Source: Lachnospiraceae bacterium UBA3638 (lineage in GTDB: Bacteria; Bacillota; Clostridia; Lachnospirales; Lachnospiraceae). From it: 28,458 bases of DNA. Under the pieces are notes generated by a model that had not been told where the DNA came from, did no database searches, and saw nothing but the letters and a program-made list of their open reading frames with translations. How positions within the stretch are numbered: the first letter of the stretch is position 1; every line of letters begins with the position of its first letter. The stretch lies in assembly GCA_002373595.1 (NCBI GenBank), contig DFKT01000078.1, forward strand, positions 1 through 28,458, written 5' to 3'. Positions 1 to 5,308 of the stretch are shown here, piece after piece. A program made the position numbers and the translations under genes.

Positions 1-429
1 AACCTGTCATCAGTGGACAATATGACTCTTGTATATACCTTCATCCTTGAGGATAAGGCATACAGATATACTATGACTCCTGCAGCTGCAAAGCTTGCAT
101 ATAAGCCCGAGATCAAATGGTACGGACCGGATTATCTCGCTTGCTTCTTCCCATTTGAGATCCTTTCACTTGATCTCAACGGAAGACCTGTAGAGCCGAC
201 TACCGCTCCGGTAAAGGTTACTCCCGCTGTACCTGCTCAGACCGCAACTGTAGCAACTCCTGCAGCACCTGCAGCATCCGTAGCAGGAACTGTATATACC
301 GTATTCCCCGGTGATACTCTTAATGCGATCGCTGCCAGAAACGGTGTGACCCTCGCATACATCCTTGATAAGAATCCTCAGATCAAGAATCCGAACCTCA
401 TCGTTCCCGGCCAGCAGATAAAACTGTAA
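1..429 (+). CDS. LysM-domain surface protein, 3' end only
   Basis: The reading frame is open from the first base, so the gene starts upstream of the window; 142 residues are visible. The GTG at 13 has no convincing ribosome site and is probably internal. The visible part has three pieces. Residues 1-60 form a small domain containing the motif WYGPDYLACFFP. Residues about 60-95 are a linker rich in Ala, Pro, Thr and Val. Residues about 97-142 are a LysM repeat (YTVFPGDTLNAIAARNGVTL, ending PGQQIKL), which binds peptidoglycan or chitin-like glycans. The first domain matches the C-terminus of the protein at 2028-2801 (WYGPYYLASNFP), so the two are paralogues separated by an insertion sequence. 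The protein is presumably secreted and wall-bound; its N-terminus cannot be seen. Confidence 0.85.
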   Translation, partial: NLSSVDNMTLVYTFILEDKAYRYTMTPAAAKLAYKPEIKWYGPDYLACFFPFEILSLDLNGRPVEPTTAPVKVTPAVPAQTATVATPAAPAASVAGTVYTVFPGDTLNAIAARNGVTLAYILDKNPQIKNPNLIVPGQQIKL

Positions 430-480
430 GTATTTGCAATACGTTTTAAGTTAATTCAACGCCCTGTATTCCATGTGATG

Positions 481-500
481 TGTACCCCTTTTTCTGGACA
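481..500 (+). repeat. Left terminal inverted repeat of the IS3 element
   Basis: TGTACCCCTTTTTCTGGACA reads inward. It matches the reverse complement of 1915-1934 at 16 of 20 positions, with all four mismatches clustered at positions 8-11. The 5' TG and 3' CA ends are typical of IS3-family elements. Confidence 0.9.
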
Positions 501-520
501 ACCAGAGAAAGGGGTATTTT

Positions 521-1084
521 ATGCGTTATTCACATGAGTACAAACTTAAGTGTGTTGATTTATATCGACAGGGAAGGTGGCCCGAAACACCTCCCGGCAT
601 ATCTGAGGAAAACTTTAGGATTACAATTCGCAGATGGGTTAGGCTTGAAGAGGCTAATGGATCAGATGTTCTTAAGCACAAAAATTTTAATAAAGTTTGG
701 ACTTCAGAAGAAAAAATGGAACTAATATCTAAGGTCTTAGCCGGTAGTTCAAATCAATCTGTAGCACTGGAAGCTGGAATAGAACCAAGGTTGCTCTATC
801 AATGGGTTCGCAAATACAAAGAAGAAGGATATAATGGATTAGTAAATAATAAAAAAGGTCGCCCATATAAGGAGCCAAATATGAAAGGAAAAACTGATCC
901 TAGACCCCTTACCGAGTCCGAACGCGAAGAATTAATCAGATTACGTGCGGAGAATGAATATATAAAGGCAGAGAATGAAGTAATAAAAAAACGGATAGCC
1001 TTGAGAGAAGAAAAATGGGCTGCGCGTCTCAAGGCGAAAAAGCAGCGATCATCAAAGAACTCCGAGAAAAAGGATACCAATTAA
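521..1084 (+). CDS. IS3-family transposase OrfA (DNA-binding subunit)
   Basis: This 187-residue protein is the N-terminal regulatory and DNA-binding part of the IS3-type transposase. A helix-turn-helix lies near residues 60-100 (ALEAGIEPRLLYQWVRKYKE), followed by the KKGRP linker common in IS150-type OrfA. Residues about 130-165 form a leucine-zipper-like coiled coil (LIRLRAENEYIKAENEVIKK) used for multimerisation. The start ATG follows an AAAGGGG ribosome site just inside the left inverted repeat. OrfA overlaps orfB by 70 bases, and an A-AAA-AAA slippery run at 985-991 lets ribosomes shift into orfB to make the OrfAB transposase. OrfA alone usually represses transposition in this family. Confidence 0.9.
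   Translation: MRYSHEYKLKCVDLYRQGRWPETPPGISEENFRITIRRWVRLEEANGSDVLKHKNFNKVWTSEEKMELISKVLAGSSNQSVALEAGIEPRLLYQWVRKYKEEGYNGLVNNKKGRPYKEPNMKGKTDPRPLTESEREELIRLRAENEYIKAENEVIKKRIALREEKWAARLKAKKQRSSKNSEKKDTN
985..1035 (+). promoter_or_regulatory. Programmed -1 ribosomal frameshift signal
   Basis: A run of seven A (985-991) reads A-AAA-AAA in the orfA frame, the classic slippery heptamer. Six bases downstream, GCCTTGAGA (998-1006) pairs perfectly with TCTCAAGGC (1027-1035), a 9-bp stimulatory stem with a 20-base loop. The orfB frame is open from 979, just after a TGA at 976, so a -1 slip at this run gives a continuous OrfAB fusion. The spacing is what is expected for -1 frameshifting in IS3 elements. 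Confidence 0.88.
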
Positions 1085-1902
1085 AGTATCTTCTTAAGGC
1101 TATGCATATGTCTAAATCCACTTATTACTTTGAAATAAGCAAGGTTGATGTGGTTGCTGAACGAAATAAAGGCATAATGGATGGGATTAATGAAATTTTT
1201 GCTTCTAACAAGGGTAGATATGGAGTTCGTAGAGTATATCGTGAATTGTTGATCCGTGGCTACGAGGTAAATCACAAAAGAGTCCAACGTCTGATGCATG
1301 AAGCCGGGCTTTTGGGTAAGCGTCCTAAGGAAAAGTATCATTCTTACAAAGGTGAAGTCGGTAAGCTTGCTGATAACCTGCTCAATCGGGACTTCAGTAC
1401 AACCGCACCGTTGCAAAAGTGGACAACTGATGTATCTCAGTTCAATTTCACCTGGGGTAAATGCTACATCTCACCAATCCTTGATATGAACACTAACGAG
1501 ATTATCTCCTATGATCTGTCCAGGAATCCAAATCTAGAGCAGATCCATCGTATGCTTGAAAAAGCATTCGATAAATTTCCTGATCTAAATGGCCTTATAT
1601 TCCATTCAGATCAGGGTTGGCAGTATCAGCATGCCTACTATAGAAGCGAACTCCAAAAACACGGCATAACACAGTCCATGTCACGAAAAGGGAACTGCTA
1701 TGACAACTGTATTATGGAGACCTTCTTTGGACGCTTAAAGAATGAGATGTATTATGGTTATGAGAAAGAATACTCTTCATTCGAAGAATTCTCAAAAGCT
1801 ATTGAAGAATATATAGATTACTACAATAACAAAAGAATTCAGGCAAAAACAAAATGGATGCCACCTGTACAATACAGGATAGCATCCATGTGTTCAGCCT
1901 AA
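1015..1902 (+). CDS. IS3-family transposase OrfB (DDE integrase core)
   Basis: This is the 295-residue catalytic half of the transposase, normally made as a fusion to OrfA by frameshifting. The N-terminal 80 residues are the HTH_21-like segment (LREKGYQLKYLLKAMHMSKS and GVRRVYRELLIRG). The integrase core carries the full triad: D139 in TTDVSQF, D199 in HSDQGWQYQ and E235 in METFFGRLKNE. The 35-residue gap between the second D and the E is the IS3-family D,D(35)E spacing. It ends with the usual YNNKRIQAKTKWMPPVQYR tail. ATG 1015 is the first in-frame start but has no good ribosome site, consistent with expression by frameshift. No inactivating mutation is visible. Confidence 0.93.
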   Translation: MGCASQGEKAAIIKELREKGYQLKYLLKAMHMSKSTYYFEISKVDVVAERNKGIMDGINEIFASNKGRYGVRRVYRELLIRGYEVNHKRVQRLMHEAGLLGKRPKEKYHSYKGEVGKLADNLLNRDFSTTAPLQKWTTDVSQFNFTWGKCYISPILDMNTNEIISYDLSRNPNLEQIHRMLEKAFDKFPDLNGLIFHSDQGWQYQHAYYRSELQKHGITQSMSRKGNCYDNCIMETFFGRLKNEMYYGYEKEYSSFEEFSKAIEEYIDYYNNKRIQAKTKWMPPVQYRIASMCSA

Positions 1903-1914
1903 TTCATAAATATG

Positions 1915-1934
1915 TGTCCAGAATTTTGGGTACA
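1915..1934 (-). repeat. Right terminal inverted repeat of the IS3 element
   Basis: TGTCCAGAATTTTGGGTACA is the inverted partner of 481-500 and starts 12 bases after the orfB stop codon. TATC and the right half of a split terminator hairpin follow immediately. Confidence 0.9.
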
Positions 1935-1962
1935 TATCAATGTGGATACAGGGTGTTTTTTT
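1935..1962 (+). terminator. Right half of an intrinsic terminator split by the IS
   Basis: ATACAGGGTG (1946-1955) followed by seven T (1956-1962) is the 3' arm and U-tract of a terminator. Its 5' partner CGCCCTGTAT lies at 460-469, left of the IS, 31 bases after the LysM gene stop. The arms pair over 10 bp with one G-T wobble, and weaker pairing continues toward the IS on both sides. Removing 481-1934 rebuilds a compact hairpin plus U-tract, the expected terminator of the LysM gene. With the element present the arms are about 1.5 kb apart and unlikely to fold during transcription. Confidence 0.75.
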
Positions 1963-1989
1963 GACTTTTTAAGCAGTGAGTGGTATTAT
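1961..1989 (+). promoter_or_regulatory. Sigma-A-type promoter for the secreted protein gene
   Basis: TTGACT (1961-1966) and TATTAT (1984-1989) are separated by 17 bases, and the -35 overlaps the U-tract of the split terminator. Transcription would start near 1996, about 30 bases before the gene. A perfect 10-bp palindrome, ATAGGCCTAT (1987-1996), covers the expected start and could be an operator; this last point is speculative. Confidence 0.7.
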
Positions 1990-2027
1990 AGGCCTATCTT
2001 TTAATCGGTTGGAAAAGGAGGCATGAA

Positions 2028-2801
2028 ATGAGAAAAGGTATTAAAAGTATTCTATTAACTGGTATTACTGCTTTTTCTGTTTTTATTGTTTTTTTGTTTT
2101 CTTCAATTGATGCTAAAGCTAAATCGAATACATCAGGAAGCATCAACTCAATTAATGTTGATGATCGTAATTCAAACGGTGGAAACGGAAGCACAGGAGC
2201 TGCTTCGGGAACAATAAAATACAGCTTTAATTCGCCAAGTTCTGTGACGTCCAAATTTGCTGAGGTATATTGGAGTAGCGCTGATGATGTAATATTTTTT
2301 ATTGAGTTAACTCTTGGCGATCCTGCGGCAGGAATAAATGGTTCAGCAAATTACTCTTTCACTTATAGGAGTCAGACTTATTCCGGTACCTTTGCATTAT
2401 CTGTTTCTTCCTTTAACCAGAATGTGCTTACCGGTAAGGTTAGTCTTTCTCAAGGATCAGGATCATCTTCGGATTCTTTGACTCCCGAGCAGTCTTATAT
2501 GAGATCTACCGAGAGGTTTGCTAGTGAGATAGCTGATGCTTCTGCGCTTGCTGCAAGCACCAAGAAGAACGTTAAGATGGAGTACAGCACCGGTTCCGCA
2601 CTTCCTATGAATATCATGAGAGCAATGACAGAGAGCAAGAATGTTACTCTCGAGTACACTTTTGAGTTCCTTGGTTATAAGTTCAAGACCACGATCACTC
2701 CCGAAGCTGCACAGAAGGCTTTCAAGGAGGATATCCCCTGGTACGGACCTTATTATCTCGCAAGCAACTTCCCGACCGTAGTTGTAGGACCTGTAGAATA
2801 A
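2028..2801 (+). CDS. Secreted protein with C-terminal domain shared with the LysM protein
   Basis: The 257-residue protein starts at an ATG behind a strong AAGGAGG site. Residues 1-31 are a signal peptide with a hydrophobic core and a likely cut after DAKA. Residues about 33-165 are Ser/Gly/Asn-rich with alternating hydrophobic residues, suggesting an extracellular beta-sandwich of unknown family. Residues about 190-250 form the small domain also present at 1-180 of the window (VTLEYTFEFLGYKFKTTIT, then WYGPYYL). No LysM or wall anchor follows. Base use is mosaic: the first two thirds are AT-rich, while the last third uses codons like the core genes, suggesting a new N-terminus fused to an old C-terminal domain. 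The function is unknown; a surface or adhesion role is only a guess. Confidence 0.8.
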   Translation: MRKGIKSILLTGITAFSVFIVFLFSSIDAKAKSNTSGSINSINVDDRNSNGGNGSTGAASGTIKYSFNSPSSVTSKFAEVYWSSADDVIFFIELTLGDPAAGINGSANYSFTYRSQTYSGTFALSVSSFNQNVLTGKVSLSQGSGSSSDSLTPEQSYMRSTERFASEIADASALAASTKKNVKMEYSTGSALPMNIMRAMTESKNVTLEYTFEFLGYKFKTTITPEAAQKAFKEDIPWYGPYYLASNFPTVVVGPVE

Positions 2802-2841
2802 TTTGCTAGATGAAAAAGAATTGAAAATATTGATTTTTCAT

Positions 2842-2874
2842 AGACCGGGGTTTTGACACTCCGGTCTTTTTTTT
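2842..2874 (+). terminator. Intrinsic terminator after the secreted protein gene
   Basis: AGACCGG (2842-2848) pairs with CCGGTCT (2861-2867), extendable by two pairs (one G-T), around an 8-base loop, and is followed by an unbroken T-run to 2874. It lies 40 bases after the stop codon. Confidence 0.9.
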
Positions 2875-2875
2875 A

Positions 2876-3102
2876 CGGTGGCGGGGGATGTGTATGGTTT
2901 ACAGGCATTAAACGCAGGACAACACAGTTTCTTAGCGCTTCTAAGGAACAGGCAGCTCGAGCCAGGACGGCGAGAGCAGTGGGCGACCGAGCCACGATGG
3001 CGAGTAAGCCCCGGTGCCGGCAACTGCATGAATCTTGAATGAAGCGCTTAGAAAATCGTTGTCCGGAGTGGCCTGCAAACCATATACATCCCATAGCCAC
3101 CG
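2876..3102. repeat. 227-bp imperfect palindrome, possible MITE or structured RNA
   Basis: No credible gene lies in this stretch. The outer ends CGGTGGC (2876-2882) and GCCACCG (3096-3102) are inverted copies. Just inside, 2885-2906 matches the reverse complement of 3071-3092 at 20 of 22 positions. Further in, the segment ending TTAGCGCTTC at 2941 pairs with GAAGCGCTTAG (3041-3051). Together the arms form a roughly 65-bp imperfect stem. The 99-base centre is GC-rich and holds two 17-bp near-repeats. No T-run follows either end, so it does not look like a simple terminator. A non-autonomous mobile element, a recombination site or a folded RNA are all possible. I do not recognise the family. Confidence 0.7.
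2958..3004 (+). repeat. Pair of 17-bp direct repeats inside the palindrome
   Basis: CGAGCCAGGACGGCGAG (2958-2974) and CGAGCCACGATGGCGAG (2988-3004) differ at two positions and are spaced 30 bases start to start. Each contains GCC-N5-GGC, so each could fold into a tiny hairpin. They sit in the loop region of the larger palindrome. Confidence 0.75.
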
Positions 3103-3157
3103 CACTAAGAAAAAGAATATATCCACAGGTTTTCCTTATAGAGTATAGCTCTAAAAA

Positions 3158-3218
3158 ATTGCTACTATAATATCAAATACGTGACATTTCCTGCGATTAA
3201 TGATATAATGGTAGCAAT
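3158..3218. promoter_or_regulatory. 18-bp inverted-repeat operator around the hipBA promoter
   Basis: ATTGCTACTATAATATCA (3158-3175) and the reverse complement of 3201-3218 (ATTGCTACCATTATATCA) match at 16 of 18 positions, with 25 bases between. The right copy covers the -10 box and the expected transcription start; the left copy lies just upstream of the -35. Two inverted sites bracketing the promoter suit cooperative autorepression by the HipB dimer, as known for hipBA systems. That HipB binds here is inferred. Confidence 0.75.
3181..3209 (+). promoter_or_regulatory. hipBA promoter
   Basis: GTGACA (3181-3186), a 17-base spacer and a perfect TATAAT (3204-3209) lie 23 bases before the hipB start. 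The -10 falls inside the right arm of the inverted-repeat operator, so repressor binding would block polymerase. Confidence 0.8.
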
Positions 3219-3231
3219 ATAGGAGGGCGTC

Positions 3232-3513
3232 ATGATATATTTTGAAACACCATCAGATGTAGCCATTAAAATGGCTCAAAAATTGAAGTCAATTCGAAAA
3301 AGACGAAAGATAACACAAAAACAGTTGGCAGCCAGAAGTAATGTGAGTTATGCAACGCTTAGAAAATTTGAAAAAACAGGACAAATTTCACTCGAATCCT
3401 TCATTAAAATTTCTATGGAGCTTGGTCTTCTGAATGAACTAAGCAACTTGTTCTCGGATCCAACCTACAATAGTATTGAGGAGGTAATAAATGAGCGAAA
3501 ACAAAACACTTGA
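3232..3513 (+). CDS. hipB: HipB-like antitoxin, XRE-family repressor
   Basis: The 93-residue protein is almost entirely an XRE-type helix-turn-helix (residues about 15-75; RKRRKITQKQLAARSNVSYA, then LRKFEKTGQISLESFIKI). The start ATG follows AGGAGGG with good spacing. It overlaps hipA by 23 bases, so the two are translationally coupled, antitoxin first as usual. In known HipBA pairs HipB neutralises the HipA kinase and represses the operon. The 18-bp inverted repeats just upstream are the likely binding sites. The N-terminal extension before the HTH and the short acidic C-terminus are ordinary for the family. Base composition is AT-richer than the core genes, consistent with horizontal acquisition. 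Confidence 0.87.
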   Translation: MIYFETPSDVAIKMAQKLKSIRKRRKITQKQLAARSNVSYATLRKFEKTGQISLESFIKISMELGLLNELSNLFSDPTYNSIEEVINERKQNT

Positions 3514-4714
3514 CGTTTACTATAAAAACAAACATGTAGGGACACTGGCGGAAATGGTTGACAAAAGAGTAGCTTTCCAGTACGACCGGGAGTGGATTCG
3601 AACTGGCTTTTCAATCAGCCCGTTTTCTTTACCCTTATCAGATAAGGTTTTTGTTCCTGATGAAAGATCAAGAGAGCGTTTTGCAGGTCTCTTTGGTATA
3701 TTTGCGGATAGTCTGCCTGACAGTTGGGGTGAGTTGCTTATGGACAGGTACTTGAGTTCGATAGGAATCAGCAAGGAAAGCATTTCACCTTTGGATCGTT
3801 TGGCGTATATAGGAACTTCGGGAATGGGAGCGTTAGAGTATGTTCCTGCCAAAAATACCGATTATGATATCGTCGGTTCAAAGCTTAATTTTGACGAAAT
3901 AGCTAAGGAATGCAGCGAGATCCTCTCGTCAAAGACATCAGATAAAATTGATATATTATACAGATTGGGAGGCTCAAGTGGAGGAACACGTCCAAAAGTT
4001 TTTTTAACCGAGCAAGGAAAGGAATGGATTATAAAATTCCCCGCCTCAAAAGATCCGAATATTAGTGGAAAACGTGAGTATGATTATTCGTTATGTGCAA
4101 AAAAGAGTGGAATTAACATGACTGAAACGCAGCTTGTTAAATCTACGATTTGTGAAGGCTATTTTAAGACAGAACGGTTTGACAGACAAAATGGTCAAAA
4201 AATATTTACAGCAACCTTTGCCGGAATTCTTGAAGCTGATTTTAGAGCGCCGTCTTGCGATTATGAAACGTTAATGAAACTAACAAGAGCAATAACAAAG
4301 GATAATTATGTAGATAAAGAACAGATATTTAAAATAATGTGTTTTAATGTAATGACACACAATAAAGATGATCATACCAAAAACTTCTCATTTCAGTATA
4401 CCGAAGATCAAGGTTGGAGACTTGCTCCGGCGTACGATTTGACATACAGTGATACTTACTGGGGAGAGCATACCACATCTGTTCATGGGAAAGGTAAAGA
4501 TATCACCGATGACGATCTTATATATGTAGGCGTTACTTCCGGAATTAATGAAAAATTTTGCAAAGAACATATATACATGATAAGAGAAAATACACAGGGC
4601 CTATCAAAATACATAAATCTGACTTATCCTGGGAGAAAAAGCTTATCTATACAGGAAAGGGTTCCGGATTTGAACAATTCAAAAGCTCCTTATGGGTGTC
4701 AGAATATGCATTAA
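3491..4714 (+). CDS. hipA: HipA-like serine/threonine kinase toxin
   Basis: At 407 residues this is a full-length HipA-type kinase. The N-terminal subdomain (about 1-105) includes SLPLSDKVF and FAGLFGIFADSLPDSWGELL. The kinase core shows the Gly/Ser loop GGSSGGTRPK (160-169), IIKFP, the catalytic loop HNKDDHTKN (290-298, catalytic D293 and N298) and the metal-binding D316 in PAYDLT. E. coli HipA phosphorylates glutamyl-tRNA synthetase and induces dormancy; the target here is unknown. The last 30 residues after LSKY (INLTYPGRKSLSIQERVPDL onward) are low-complexity and unlike the helical end typical of the family, so they may be a read-on tail from loss of the original stop. All key kinase residues are present. 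Confidence 0.9.
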   Translation: MSENKTLDVYYKNKHVGTLAEMVDKRVAFQYDREWIRTGFSISPFSLPLSDKVFVPDERSRERFAGLFGIFADSLPDSWGELLMDRYLSSIGISKESISPLDRLAYIGTSGMGALEYVPAKNTDYDIVGSKLNFDEIAKECSEILSSKTSDKIDILYRLGGSSGGTRPKVFLTEQGKEWIIKFPASKDPNISGKREYDYSLCAKKSGINMTETQLVKSTICEGYFKTERFDRQNGQKIFTATFAGILEADFRAPSCDYETLMKLTRAITKDNYVDKEQIFKIMCFNVMTHNKDDHTKNFSFQYTEDQGWRLAPAYDLTYSDTYWGEHTTSVHGKGKDITDDDLIYVGVTSGINEKFCKEHIYMIRENTQGLSKYINLTYPGRKSLSIQERVPDLNNSKAPYGCQNMH

Positions 4715-4802
4715 AAGCAGATACCACAGGTTTTTCCCATTGTAATTGGATGAAATAGGGAGTCGGAATGCAATTAGACCACACCCAATTTCCTATGCCC
4801 GA

Positions 4803-4832
4803 AAAGACCGGAGCATTATCGCTCCGGTCTTT
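4803..4832. terminator. Bidirectional terminator between hipA and the DUF1292 gene
   Basis: AAAGACCGGAGC (4803-4814) pairs perfectly with GCTCCGGTCTTT (4821-4832) around a 6-base loop. It lies between convergent genes, 88 bases after the hipA stop and 13 bases beyond the DUF1292 stop. The T-rich flank on each strand is short (TTTGTTCTT on +, CTTTTC on -), so it may serve both. Confidence 0.85.
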
Positions 4833-4845
4833 GTTCTTAAAAAAC

Positions 4846-5172
4846 TTATTCTTCCTCATCCTCATCCTCAACGAGTTCATCAAACTCCTGTGCATCGAGG
4901 TACTCGTCGAATGCCTCCTCAACGCGTTCGTATTCCTCATCGTCATCGATGTAATCAATAACCGGTTCCTCATTGGGATCATCGGGATTCTCCGAGTATC
5001 TGTAGATCCACACATCGCCCTCGTCCATGTCTTCCTGCTTTTCGAGAGGAAGGAGCACGATGTAGTCCTGTTCAGCTACCGGAAGGATGGTAACTATCGC
5101 GCAGGTTACGACCTTGCCGTCATCGATCTCTATATCCACTGTCATTTCTTCTTCAGCCATACGTTCACTCAT
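4846..5172 (-). CDS. DUF1292 family acidic protein
   Basis: The 108-residue protein is highly acidic and ends in a poly-Glu/Asp tail (EFDELVEDEDEEE). The core (TVDIEIDDGKVVTCAIVTIL, then DYIVLLPLE and VWIYRY) is the beta-rich DUF1292 fold common in Firmicutes, whose role is unknown. The open frame extends upstream to 5283. I chose the ATG at 5172 because AAAGGAG stands 7 bases before it and it gives the usual family length. It is transcribed away from the GH13-like gene and converges on hipA across a shared terminator. In many Clostridia DUF1292 genes lie near ruvX and alaS; that context is not seen here. Confidence 0.85.
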   Translation of the reverse strand: MSERMAEEEMTVDIEIDDGKVVTCAIVTILPVAEQDYIVLLPLEKQEDMDEGDVWIYRYSENPDDPNEEPVIDYIDDDEEYERVEEAFDEYLDAQEFDELVEDEDEEE

Positions 5173-5248
5173 ACTTTTCTCCTTTGGTTTCATGCCTTCA
5201 CATGCCCTTAAATGCTTTAATTTTTCGCATATTTGGGGCTTCGTTTTC

Positions 5249-5277
5249 TTGTTTATTTTCTCATATTGTTCTATAAT
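5249..5277 (+). promoter_or_regulatory. Promoter of the GH13-like gene
   Basis: TTGTTT (5249-5254), a 17-base spacer and TATAAT (5272-5277) lie in the AT-rich gap between divergent genes. The expected start near 5284 leaves a 25-base leader with AGGGGAA as the ribosome site. Confidence 0.7.
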
Positions 5278-5308
5278 ATTCAAGAAGTATGCACATTTAG
5301 GGGAATAT

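Larger units (their letters stand above)
481..1934 (+). mobile_element. Complete IS3-family insertion sequence, IS150-like
   Basis: This is a 1454-bp element bounded by imperfect 20-bp terminal inverted repeats that begin TGTACCC and end CTGGACA (16 of 20 positions match). It carries orfA and orfB in the -1 relative frame, the standard IS3 layout. Both frames are intact, the DDE triad is complete and the frameshift signal is present, so the copy looks active. No target-site duplication is obvious: the flanks are GATG on the left and TATC on the right, which are almost inverted copies of each other. That fits insertion at the tip of a palindrome. The outer boundary could be off by a few bases. 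Confidence 0.92.

Noticed and set aside
480..725. 81-residue open frame at the left end of the IS
   Set aside because: It lies in another frame of orfA, has no ribosome site and no recognisable domain; orfA explains the region.
2876..3102. Retron msr-msd RNA
   Set aside because: The long inverted arms are suggestive, but no reverse transcriptase gene is nearby.
2838..3126. Several short open frames on both strands in the palindromic element
   Set aside because: They have no ribosome sites, are biased by the GC-rich inverted repeats and overlap each other in all frames.
4558..4758. Separate 66-residue gene overlapping the end of hipA
   Set aside because: It has no ribosome site and no recognisable fold; it is better explained as an alternative frame or a remnant of the HipA 3' end.
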